From the NCBI GenBank assembly GCA_025358575.1, contig JANYJA010000144.1, positions 1 to 64,000 on the forward strand: a stretch of 64,000 nt of DNA, given 5' to 3'. Made by a program: the position numbers and the translations under genes. Origin of the DNA: Terriglobia bacterium (GTDB lineage Bacteria > Acidobacteriota > Terriglobia > Bryobacterales > Bryobacteraceae). Below, in pieces: positions 37,043-44,884 of the stretch (the first letter of the stretch is position 1; each line of letters starts with the position of its first letter). The notes below the pieces were generated by a model. The model worked only from the letters and a program-made list of their open reading frames with translations. It made no database searches and was not told where the DNA came from.

Positions 37043-37077
37043 AGAAAAAGGCCGCCTCCCTTTGAGGGGAGGCGGCC
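37043..37077 (-). terminator. Rho-independent terminator after the DUF4331 gene
   Basis: Reading leftward, an 11-bp GC-rich stem (GGCCGCCTCCC with its complement) with a six-base loop is followed by TTTTTCTT. It sits 25 bases past the DUF4331 stop and runs straight into the start of the TPR gene. The distal arm contains GGGAGG, the likely ribosome binding site of that gene, so the structure could also limit translation of read-through RNA. Confidence 0.88.
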
Positions 37078-37102
37078 AGAAGTACACCTTCAGTAAATGC
37101 TT

Positions 37103-38698
37103 CTAGTACTGGCTGCAGTTAGGAGCACAGTTCTTTTTCGTCTTTCCCACGTGATCGAAGTCGTATCCACTATGTGCCCAAGCCACGTAAGGGAACGTCT
37201 CCTGGTAAGGCACATCATTCGCGTTTACGCCATCGCCCAATGCCGGCACGGTTGCAGCGCTAAACGGGAAACCATTCGACATACATGCAGTGCCAGTGGT
37301 TGGCGAGCACAGAATGCCTGCCACGGCACGCAATGAAATATCCACCACGTCATCCGAAACACGACGTCCATTCGGGTAACCGACGCCGTCTCCCAAGAAG
37401 CCCAAACGGCTCCGCGACGACATGGCTGCCGGAGCGATGGAAGTATTCAGTCGGATTAGGTCCGCTATCGGTCCAGTCGGTGTACCGGCGGGGGCGACGG
37501 GCGCGACATACTCCACCAGCGGGAGAAGGTCCAGACGCGGAGGATCGGGCACAGTGATGCCGAACACGGCATTCAATGCACGTGCCAAAAGCGGGTCGAG
37601 AGCAAACGATGCGAACTGCGCATCATCTTTAGGAGCGCTCATGCTCCACTTGTCTTTTGATCCGGTACCGATGATCAGCTCGTTGATGAGCGGGTTTCCC
37701 ATTCGCTGAATCTGGGTAAAGTCGTTGGGGCCGGGAGCGGTGGCGTTCGGGTCCGCTGGGCGGATGGTCATTTTGGCGCGCGAGGTGGTCGCCCATGTGC
37801 CGAGAACCGGCTTGCCTGCCTGCGTTACCATCGAAATCGGAACCTCGATGGCGATGGTATTCACGTTGAATCCGGCTACGGCATCGGGAGCAAAGTTCTG
37901 ACCGTCGTTCAGATCCTGCGTTTTCAGTAAAACCGGCAGCGCAATGCCGAGAGCGTTCACATTGCCGCCGAAGAATGCCGAACCTCGCAGATTGAGCGAA
38001 TCGAACGCTGCGCCCAAGTCGATGTAGAAAGGATCGTCAACCGTGCCAGCGAATACACGCACTCCGTTGGCCAGGCTGAAGATTCCCTGCTTGGCAAGGG
38101 CGGGATAATTCGGCATCGTCCGCGGACCTACGTTTGAGGGAACCGCGATTAGCTTATTGCCGGCCGTTAAGTCGGTCCGAACGGCGGAATCTCCGGTGCC
38201 TTTGACCATGGTGACGGTGTAAGTTTGCTGCAAGCTCAAACCGGCTGCGCCAGCTCCATCTAACGTCGTGATCGCGGGCGGAATAACGGCCATACCTACG
38301 CTATTTAGCGGCGCATTCGCGGGAGCATTGAGTCCGGCGCCCGCACCCACAAATCCCGTGAAAACTCCGGGGGCGCGAATAGCGGTGGTAAAACGAAATT
38401 CGAAGCTGACATCTTCCACAGCGTCGTAAGTGTTGTCTATTTTGATCGAATAAACCAAGCTCGGATCAAAGGGGAAATAGTTGGGCCCATTGCTCGGCTC
38501 GAGGAACGGGTCGACGTTCATAAGAAACGTCACTTTAGTTGGATCGTCGTAGCTCACGAACGCATAATAGTCCGTGATATCCGCGGGGTGATCCAAAGCG
38601 GTAATGGGCGCTTCGCGATGGCTAGAGGCGAAAACGCTTACTGGCGCTCCCACCATCATCACCATCATTAGCGCAAAAAACGATCTCACATCTCTCAT
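37103..38698 (-). CDS. Exported DUF4331 protein
   Basis: A 531-residue secreted protein. I use the ATG at 38698, preceded by AGGAGGAG and followed by a signal peptide (FFALMMVMMVGAPVSVFASS). The mature part opens with SSHREAPITALDHPADITDYYAFVSYDD, the defining start of DUF4331, and continues with VSYSI/EFRFTT-type strands and EVPISMVTQAGKPVLGTWATTSR. The family is large, secreted, and without known function. The gene is followed by a strong terminator. Confidence 0.88.
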   Translation of the reverse strand: MRDVRSFFALMMVMMVGAPVSVFASSHREAPITALDHPADITDYYAFVSYDDPTKVTFLMNVDPFLEPSNGPNYFPFDPSLVYSIKIDNTYDAVEDVSFEFRFTTAIRAPGVFTGFVGAGAGLNAPANAPLNSVGMAVIPPAITTLDGAGAAGLSLQQTYTVTMVKGTGDSAVRTDLTAGNKLIAVPSNVGPRTMPNYPALAKQGIFSLANGVRVFAGTVDDPFYIDLGAAFDSLNLRGSAFFGGNVNALGIALPVLLKTQDLNDGQNFAPDAVAGFNVNTIAIEVPISMVTQAGKPVLGTWATTSRAKMTIRPADPNATAPGPNDFTQIQRMGNPLINELIIGTGSKDKWSMSAPKDDAQFASFALDPLLARALNAVFGITVPDPPRLDLLPLVEYVAPVAPAGTPTGPIADLIRLNTSIAPAAMSSRSRLGFLGDGVGYPNGRRVSDDVVDISLRAVAGILCSPTTGTACMSNGFPFSAATVPALGDGVNANDVPYQETFPYVAWAHSGYDFDHVGKTKKNCAPNCSQY

Positions 38699-38829
38699 TA
38701 AAACTCCTCCTGGCGTAACCTGCCCAACCGATACTACGTTACTTCTAACGAGATGGATGTGACCCTCAGTCCACACGTGCTATTTACGGTTTAGAGAGGG
38801 TGTTAAAGCGTACATCCCCGTCTAAAATA

Positions 38830-40242
38830 TTAGATTTTTTGCCTTTTCCAACGTCCCCGTCGAAACAGAACTACCGAAACCAGGGCTAACGCTGTCTCTG
38901 CCGCCGGGATGGCGATGAACACTCCGTTTGAACCCAGACCAAATCGAATTGCGAGCGTGTAGGCTAAGGGAATCTGGAAGCACCAATAGCATCCCAGGTT
39001 GATGAGCGTCGGTGTCACCGTATCGCCCGCGCCATTAAACGCCTGCACCATCACCATGCCCCACGCGTAAAATAAATTACCGTATCCTATGGTTCGTAAG
39101 CAGTTCACCGCAACGGCGCTGATCGCCGGGTCGCTGGTGAATGCGTGAACCACTTGGCGCGGCAGGAAGATGAACAAAATCGACACGAGTCCCATATAAA
39201 CCATGTTGTAGGTGCCTGTTCGCCAGACTGCCTTTTCCGCGCGGTCCGGTTTTCCGGCCCCAAGGTTCTGACCAACTAGCGTCGCCGCGGCGTTACACAA
39301 TCCCCAACACGGCAGAATCACGAAAATCACCAGACGGATCGCAATCATATAACCCGCGACGGCAATGCTGCCGAACATAGAGACGATACGCACCAACGCG
39401 AGCCAGCTTGCCGTAGCGATCAGAAACTGCAGAATTCCGGTAGCGGACACCCGAATCAAACGCCCCATCACCTCCCAATTCGCCCTCATCTGGGCGCGTC
39501 CGATCACCACCCGGCTCTTCCCGCCAAAGAGCATCCAGATTTGAAAAAGGACTCCGATGCCTCGCCCCGTCGTAGTGGCGACTGCGGCCCCGGTAACTCC
39601 CAGATGCGGAAACGGGCCCCAGCCATTAATCAGGCACGGATCCAGCACGATGTTGATGGCGTTCGCCAGCCACAGAGTGCGCATTGCCAGCGCCGCGTCG
39701 CCAGCGCCGCGAAAGATCGCGTTGATCAGAAAGATCAAAAAAATGGTGGCCGAGCCGCTCAGAAGTATCCGCGTGTAGCTTGCGCCGGTTAGAACGATCT
39801 GCGGTGCAGCGCCCATCAGCCGAAGCAGATCTGGAGCAAAACGCCATCCCATGACACCCACCACAGCGGACAAACCCATGCCTATCGCGATCGCCTGGAC
39901 TGCGGCAACCGCAGCGCCTTCAGTATGTTTTTCTCCGATACGGCGGGCGATGGTGGCTGTCGTTGCCAAGCTTAGCCCTAGCGCAACACCGAAGATTAGT
40001 GTGAGGACGGATTCCGTGAGGGCCACCGTCGCCAGAGCGTCCGCCCCCAGTTTGGCGACGAAGAAAACGTCCACCACTCCGAACATCGACTCCATCATCA
40101 TCTCGAGCACCATCGGAATGGCGAGGAGTAAGATCGCGCGGCCCTGGCTTCCAGTCGTGAAGTCGCGGTGCGTTCCTGCCAGCGATTCCCGAACCGTTGA
40201 GAGGAAGCCGCTTTGGCGTTGACTTCCGACAGCCCGCCGCAT
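38830..40242 (-). CDS. MATE-family multidrug exporter
   Basis: A 470-residue inner-membrane exporter with twelve helices in two homologous halves (NorM/DinF type). Marks are LLAIPMVLEMMMESMFGVVDVFFVAKLGADALATVALTES-like helix 1-2 region, DAALAMRTLWLANAINIVLDPCLI, and GQNLGAGKPDRAEKAVWRTG in the second half. It would export cationic compounds against Na+ or H+. It is 15 bases downstream of serA on the same strand, so it is probably transcribed with the serine genes, though the functional link is not obvious. Confidence 0.9.
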   Translation of the reverse strand: MRRAVGSQRQSGFLSTVRESLAGTHRDFTTGSQGRAILLLAIPMVLEMMMESMFGVVDVFFVAKLGADALATVALTESVLTLIFGVALGLSLATTATIARRIGEKHTEGAAVAAVQAIAIGMGLSAVVGVMGWRFAPDLLRLMGAAPQIVLTGASYTRILLSGSATIFLIFLINAIFRGAGDAALAMRTLWLANAINIVLDPCLINGWGPFPHLGVTGAAVATTTGRGIGVLFQIWMLFGGKSRVVIGRAQMRANWEVMGRLIRVSATGILQFLIATASWLALVRIVSMFGSIAVAGYMIAIRLVIFVILPCWGLCNAAATLVGQNLGAGKPDRAEKAVWRTGTYNMVYMGLVSILFIFLPRQVVHAFTSDPAISAVAVNCLRTIGYGNLFYAWGMVMVQAFNGAGDTVTPTLINLGCYWCFQIPLAYTLAIRFGLGSNGVFIAIPAAETALALVSVVLFRRGRWKRQKI

Positions 40243-40257
40243 AGTTAAGGGAAATAT

Positions 40258-41841
40258 CTAGGGGAATTCAACCGAACGCGCCAACTTCACCGCCGGATTG
40301 GCCATCAACTGTCGCAGAACATGCTCAGATACCGGAGCGTCCGTAGAGACGATCGCGATTGCTTCGCCCTGACCCTCCGGCGTGTTCTCGCGCCGTCCCA
40401 GCGAAAAGTTAGCGATGTTGATTTTGTTGCCGCCTAAAACCGACCCGACGTGACCGATCACACCGGGCACATCGTGATTCTTCATGCAAATCAGATGTCC
40501 GGCAAGAGGGGCTTCACAGTAGATTCCATCAATCTGAAGAATCCGCGGACGGTTTAGCAGAACCACTCCTTCGACGACTGTAGTTCCGCGATCCGTAATG
40601 AGTTCAAGACGGATGCTATCGGAATGAACCGAGCGCTTCTCGCGGCCCTCCACCACATTCCAGCCGCGCTCTTCGGCGATTTGCATCGAGTTCACCACGT
40701 TGGCCCGCTGCGCCACCGAACGATTCAACACGCCCGCCACGCCCGCATTCCGCAGCAGACTCGTGTTCGTGTCCGCAATTCGGCCCAGATAGCTCAAGCG
40801 CACTGTCTGGGGATTGCCCACCGCCAGATGCGACGCAAAATTTCCTAGTCGCTCCGCCAGTTCGATATAGGGCCCCAGCGCGCGATACTGTTCCGGCGAA
40901 AGCGCCGGCATGTTGACCGCATTGATCGCCACGCCGTTATTTAAATATTCGACAATCTGCTCCGCGATGCGGACGCCCACAATCTCTTGCGCCTCTTCGG
41001 TAGAGCCGCCAATATGCGGCGTTGCCAGCAACGGGTCGATGGTAAATAGCGGATATCCCGCGGGCGGCGGTTCGGGCGCAAAAGCGTCGAGCGCCGCTCC
41101 AGCAACCTTTCCGGAGTCCATCGCAGCTTTCAGCGCTTCCGCGTTGACTAGTTCGCCGCGCGCACAATTCACCAGGCGCACACCGGTTTTCATCTGTTCA
41201 AAGGCTTCGTGCGAGACCAGGTTCTCGGTCTCCGGCGTGAGCGATACGTGCAGCGTGATGTAGTCCGAATTTTTGTAAAGCTCGCTCAGCGGAGCGAGTT
41301 CGATGCCGAGATCTTTAGCGATCTGCGACGTCACATAAGGATCGTGCGCCAGCACGCGCATCTCAAACGCCTGCGCGCGTTTCACCACTTCACGCCCAAT
41401 GCTCCCGAGACCCACGATGCCGAGCGTCTTGCCACGCAGTTCGCTGCCCAGGAATTTTTTCTTTTCCCACTTGCCCGCTTTCGTCGAGGCTGAGGCTTGC
41501 GGAATGTAACGTGCCATCGCCAGCATCAGCGCGAAAGTGTGTTCCGCGACGGAAACGGCGTTGCCTCCCGGCGTGTTCATCACCAACACGCCCGCCGACG
41601 TTGCGGCCGCCAAGTCTACGTTGTCAACACCCACTCCGGCGCGCCCAATCACACGCAAGCGGCGGGCCTGTTTCAGGACTTCCGATGTTACTTGCACGGC
41701 GCTGCGCACCACCAGCGCATCGCAATCCGGCAGAAATTTCGCGTACTCTTTGGGATTCGAAACAATCACGTTCCATCCAGGCTGCGATTGAAACAGTTCA
41801 ATCCCGGCGGCAGCCATGGGCTCGGCTATCAAAATATTCAT
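40258..41841 (-). CDS. serA: D-3-phosphoglycerate dehydrogenase
   Basis: A 527-residue enzyme that oxidises 3-phosphoglycerate to 3-phosphohydroxypyruvate, the first step of serine synthesis. It has the substrate and NAD domains (GRAGVGVDNVDLAAATSAG, GKTLGIVGLGSIGREVVKRA, NCARGELVNAEALKAAM, ATPHIGGSTEEAQ), then the intervening domain of the long form, and a C-terminal ACT domain (HDVPGVIGHVGSVLGGNKINIANFSLGR) that usually binds serine for feedback. It starts two bases after the class V aminotransferase gene, so the two first steps of the pathway are in one operon. Confidence 0.94.
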   Translation of the reverse strand: MNILIAEPMAAAGIELFQSQPGWNVIVSNPKEYAKFLPDCDALVVRSAVQVTSEVLKQARRLRVIGRAGVGVDNVDLAAATSAGVLVMNTPGGNAVSVAEHTFALMLAMARYIPQASASTKAGKWEKKKFLGSELRGKTLGIVGLGSIGREVVKRAQAFEMRVLAHDPYVTSQIAKDLGIELAPLSELYKNSDYITLHVSLTPETENLVSHEAFEQMKTGVRLVNCARGELVNAEALKAAMDSGKVAGAALDAFAPEPPPAGYPLFTIDPLLATPHIGGSTEEAQEIVGVRIAEQIVEYLNNGVAINAVNMPALSPEQYRALGPYIELAERLGNFASHLAVGNPQTVRLSYLGRIADTNTSLLRNAGVAGVLNRSVAQRANVVNSMQIAEERGWNVVEGREKRSVHSDSIRLELITDRGTTVVEGVVLLNRPRILQIDGIYCEAPLAGHLICMKNHDVPGVIGHVGSVLGGNKINIANFSLGRRENTPEGQGEAIAIVSTDAPVSEHVLRQLMANPAVKLARSVEFP

Positions 41842-41843
41842 AG

Positions 41844-43115
41844 TTAAACGTTTACCGTTTCGCGTTCTTTGACTGACTTTGCGGCCGTCGAAGAAGCGCT
41901 ATGCAGTGGGCAGTTTGGCCAAGCGGTTCCGCAACCATGCCCGTCGCGCGAACACGATTTCTTCTGCCCCATTGCGCTCAAATAAAATTCTTGAACAGCC
42001 GCGACTCCTGAACCCAATTTCACATCGTGCCCATTGGCTTTCAGAATAATTTCGAGGCTGGCAATCAGCGACAGCACATCCGCGAAATCGAAATAGCCAA
42101 GGTGCGCGATGCGGAAAATCTTGCCCTGCATGGAGCCCTGCCCGTTGGCGATGATCGCGCCGAAACGGTTCCGGAAATCTTTCACGATCACGCCCGAATC
42201 CATGCCCTTCGGTGCGCGCACGGCTGTAACCGCGCTTCCGGGTGATCCGGCGGCGAACAATTCGAGGCCCAGCGCTTCCACGGCCCGCCGTGTCGCGCAG
42301 GCGAGAAGTTGCGCATTCTCGATCATCTGCGGCATGCCGATCTTCTTGATGTACTTCAGCGCTTCCCCCAGCGCCAGAATCAGCGAGGTCGCCGGCGTCC
42401 AGCTCGAATCGCCCGCGTCCGCGCTCTTCTTCTCTTTTTTCAGGTCGAAATAGTAGTGCGGCAGGTCGGCGGTCTCGCCATGTTTCCACGCCTTCGCGCT
42501 CACCGTAATGAACGCCAGCCCTGGAGGAATCATGAACGCCTTCTGCGATCCCCCGATCACCACGTCGAGGCCCCAATCATCAATGTCGAGCGGCATGGTG
42601 CCGAGGCCCGTGATCGCGTCAACCACAAAAATCGCGTCGGTCTTCGCGACCAGGGACGCGATCGCCTTTACGTCATGCTCAGCACCCGTCGATGTCTCCG
42701 AAGCCTGAATAAAAACGCCGCGCGTCTTCGGCCCATCCGCCAAAGCCTGTTGCACACGCTGGGGCGTCACTACGTCGCCATATTCCGCTTTGAGAACATT
42801 GGCCTTGAGCCCGTAGGCCTTGGCAATCTCGGCCCAGCGCTCGCCGAATTTTCCAGCCGTGCAGACGATCACTTCATCGCCGCGCGAGAACAGATTCGAC
42901 ACCGCCGCATCCATCGCGCCAGTTCCGGACGCGGCAAACATCAGCACATCGTTCGAGGTGCCAAACACTTCTTTCAGATCCGCAAGAGCGGTCTTATAAA
43001 CGTTCTGGAAATCCGCGGTTCGGTGATGAATGTCCGACGCCATCATGGCGTGAAGCGCTGGCGGATAGAGCGGAGTCGGGCCTGGTGTGAGCAGTCTTTG
43101 TTTCTTGATATGCAT
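41844..43115 (-). CDS. Class V aminotransferase (alanine-glyoxylate / phosphoserine type)
   Basis: A 423-residue PLP enzyme of the alanine-glyoxylate/serine-pyruvate family. Start at 43115 gives the family N-terminus RLLTPGPTPLYPPALHAM; the frame is open 39 codons further upstream but would run into the yqeY gene. Motifs: MFAASGTGAMDAAVSNL, VDAITGLGTMPLDIDDWGLDV, and the PLP lysine in GGSQKAFMIPPGL. Located directly ahead of serA, it probably supplies the phosphoserine aminotransferase step. The last 40 residues, with four cysteines (CSRDGHGCGTAWPNC), lie beyond the usual end of the family. Confidence 0.88.
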   Translation of the reverse strand: MHIKKQRLLTPGPTPLYPPALHAMMASDIHHRTADFQNVYKTALADLKEVFGTSNDVLMFAASGTGAMDAAVSNLFSRGDEVIVCTAGKFGERWAEIAKAYGLKANVLKAEYGDVVTPQRVQQALADGPKTRGVFIQASETSTGAEHDVKAIASLVAKTDAIFVVDAITGLGTMPLDIDDWGLDVVIGGSQKAFMIPPGLAFITVSAKAWKHGETADLPHYYFDLKKEKKSADAGDSSWTPATSLILALGEALKYIKKIGMPQMIENAQLLACATRRAVEALGLELFAAGSPGSAVTAVRAPKGMDSGVIVKDFRNRFGAIIANGQGSMQGKIFRIAHLGYFDFADVLSLIASLEIILKANGHDVKLGSGVAAVQEFYLSAMGQKKSCSRDGHGCGTAWPNCPLHSASSTAAKSVKERETVNV

Positions 43116-43149
43116 ATGTAAGGATGATCTTTTAGGATAGCAAAGACCC

Positions 43150-43596
43150 ATGCCGCTACTTGATTCACTGCAGAAGGATATCGTCGCCGCAATGAAGGCG
43201 AAAGATGAGGCGCGCCTAAGCACGCTGCGCATGATGAAGACAGCTCTACAAAAGCATCAGATCGATGCCATGAAGCCGCTCGATGACCCGACCGAGCAGC
43301 AGATTCTGAAGAGTCTGGTGAAGCAGCGGATCGATGCCGCCGACATGTTTCGCAAAGGCAACCGTGAGGAACTTGCGCTGAAAGAGGAGTCGGAACGCGC
43401 CATGATCGAGAGCTATCTTCCCGCCAGCGCCAGCGCGGAAGAAATCGACGCGGCGATCGATTCGGCAATCACGGAAACCGGAGCGTCCACAGCGAAGCAG
43501 ATGGGGCTCGTCATGAAAGCCGTTCAAGCGAAATTGGCCGGAAAGACTATCGATGGCCGTGCGCTGAGCGAGAAGGTGAAGGCGAAGCTAGCGTGA
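43150..43596 (+). CDS. GatB/YqeY domain protein
   Basis: A 148-residue free-standing YqeY protein, related to the tail domain of the GatB amidotransferase subunit that contacts tRNA. Family features are MPLLDSLQKDIVAAMKAKDEARLSTLRMMKTAL, KRGNREELALKEESE-like spacing, SYLPASASAEEID and QMGLVMKAVQAKLAGKTIDGRALSEKVK. It is often near rpsU/dnaG elsewhere, but not here. It is divergent from the aminotransferase gene by 34 bases, and the GTG of a decayed yjbR overlaps its stop. Confidence 0.92.
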   Translation: MPLLDSLQKDIVAAMKAKDEARLSTLRMMKTALQKHQIDAMKPLDDPTEQQILKSLVKQRIDAADMFRKGNREELALKEESERAMIESYLPASASAEEIDAAIDSAITETGASTAKQMGLVMKAVQAKLAGKTIDGRALSEKVKAKLA

Positions 43597-43802
43597 CGAT
43601 CGCCGCGGAAATCGCCGAAGATCACCTGAGCCGCGTTAGGCGCATCTGCCTGCGCTAATTGCCGAGTCGCCCGCGATATTCTTCAGGCCGCCCTACGTGG
43701 GCGTGCGCGGATGGATTCGCATCGAGTTGCCCGAAATCGGCGATGAAGACGTGGCGTTTCGTATCAATGAGGCGTGGCGCATGGTTTCCGCGAATGAAGG
43801 TT
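43593..43802 (+). pseudogene. Remnant of a MmcQ/YjbR-family gene
   Basis: The GTG at 43593 overlaps the yqeY stop (GTGA) and opens the YjbR-like N-terminus EDHLSRVRRICL, but a stop follows after 21 codons. In another frame, from about 43652, the C-terminal half of the same family appears: AESPAIFFRPPYVGVRGW, then IELPEIGDEDVAFRINEAWRMV, where the family has PPYVGxxGW and an EAWRL tail. About 50 residues between the halves, including the normal central WG/F region, are gone. The gene is thus an internally deleted, frameshifted remnant, ending where the toxin gene begins. Confidence 0.7.
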
Positions 43803-44205
43803 ACCCGCCGATCAGACTGACTTTTTCCGCGCGGGCAGCTCGCACCAGATCGCGGTCAAGCGTGGCAAGCGCAATACGCTTCCTTGCCGCTAGCTCCAGA
43901 TAGGCCGCATCATAAACTGAAAGGCGACGGCTGCGGGCCAGGCTGAGGAGCGCAGTTTCGTTCGGGTCAAAATCTACAACGATTTCAAGGGTAGAAAGGT
44001 GTCTCAGAAAGACATTCGATTTGCTTTCCATAATGCGCTTGCGTCGCTCGTTCATCACCAGGGAATTTCGCACTTCAAACCACCACAAGGCCGGCACCAG
44101 AGCATGGTCGTCACGAAGTTCTCTAAGCGCTAACTGCGCGCGCGGATCTTCCTCGTCTTCGAAGGCCCAGCACGCCACAATCGACGTGTCCAGGACGAAG
44201 GGCAT
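43801..44205 (-). CDS. vapC: VapC-type PIN-domain toxin
   Basis: A 134-residue PIN-domain ribonuclease. The acidic active site is visible as D6 (FVLDTSIVACW), E44 (WWFEVRNSL), D99 (LSVYDAAYLELA) and D117 or D119 (LATLDRDL). Its start overlaps the antitoxin stop by one base (TGATG), so the antitoxin is made first. Such toxins cut tRNA or rRNA. The last bases meet the yjbR remnant, suggesting this cassette's arrival or rearrangement damaged that gene. Confidence 0.9.
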   Translation of the reverse strand: MPFVLDTSIVACWAFEDEEDPRAQLALRELRDDHALVPALWWFEVRNSLVMNERRKRIMESKSNVFLRHLSTLEIVVDFDPNETALLSLARSRRLSVYDAAYLELAARKRIALATLDRDLVRAARAEKVSLIGG

Positions 44206-44450
44206 CAGTACTTGCGACCGTCATTTCTTTCCGAAAGCAACACGTCTAATTTGACCTTTCGTGTGTGAGCCCGGATTCCCTGGATACCTGCGATCGCCCG
44301 GTCGATTTCTTCTTGCCTGCGGCTCACCTCCGGGATGATTCGAGCAATGGCGCGGCCGTGCCGCGTGATGATCAGGGTCTCGCCTCGTTCGACTTCGTCT
44401 AAAAGACGGGGCAGATGCACTTTCGCTTCGGAAGCCTGAATTTCTCGCAC
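44205..44450 (-). CDS. Phd/YefM-type antitoxin of the VapBC pair
   Basis: An 81-residue antitoxin. The N-terminus IQASEAKVHLPRLLDEVERGETLIITRHGRAIARIIP is the Phd/YefM DNA-binding fold (shown over residues 4-40; compare SEAKVHLPRLLDEV and GETLIITRHGRA), and the C-terminal tail would wrap the toxin. The start is GTG at 44450. Direct repeats immediately upstream probably serve as its autoregulatory operator. Confidence 0.86.
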   Translation of the reverse strand: MREIQASEAKVHLPRLLDEVERGETLIITRHGRAIARIIPEVSRRQEEIDRAIAGIQGIRAHTRKVKLDVLLSERNDGRKY

Positions 44451-44455
44451 AAATT

Positions 44456-44478
44456 TTGACCAGTCGATTTGACTAGTC
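44456..44478. promoter_or_regulatory. Candidate operator of the toxin-antitoxin pair (10-bp direct repeats)
   Basis: TTGACCAGTC (44456-44465) and TTGACTAGTC (44469-44478) differ at one base and are 13 bases apart. The second contains the perfect palindrome GACTAGTC. They lie just ahead of the antitoxin start, where Phd-type antitoxins bind to repress their own operon. Confidence 0.5.
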
Positions 44479-44884
44479 CAATCATAGCAGGGAATTCCGC
44501 CAGCGCGGTTCGGTAGTGTGCTGAGGTTTCCTGCGCAGCCTTACTATTCCGAAATGAGTGGACCGGGCGATGTAAAGTGAACGGATCGCCGTTGCAATAT
44601 CAAATCGTCTCGGCAACACCGGCGAACCTCAACACGTTCGCCTCTTCCACACTTTCTGGATCTACGCCAAGCGAGCCAGCTGGTGGGATTTGAGACATCG
44701 AGACCACGCGCCATGGATGACGAACACCAGCGAAGGTGGTGGCCATCATGCCTGGAAGTACGCGGATACGCGGCCGACCTTTCCCGCGAAACGCGAAAAT
44801 CGTCCCGACCGTCAACTCCATCACCGCTCTAATAGTCTCATTAAATATTTACAGATATAATTAAACTTGAGGATGGTTTCCCGG
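44479..44884. other. Intergenic stretch without a recognisable gene
   Basis: Between the toxin-antitoxin pair and the S41 peptidase there is no frame I can support. A minus-strand frame at 44600-44824 (74 codons) has no known motif and no clear ribosome binding site. The last 50 bases are AT-rich (TTAAATATTTACAG), as expected for the promoter of the peptidase gene. Confidence 0.5.

Noticed and set aside
43116-43232. N-terminal extension of the class V aminotransferase
   Set aside because: The 39 extra codons lie antisense to yqeY and show no conservation, while the family N-terminus begins right after 43115.
44600-44824. 74-codon frame on the minus strand in an intergenic stretch
   Set aside because: No motif, no clear ribosome binding site and no neighbour to support it.
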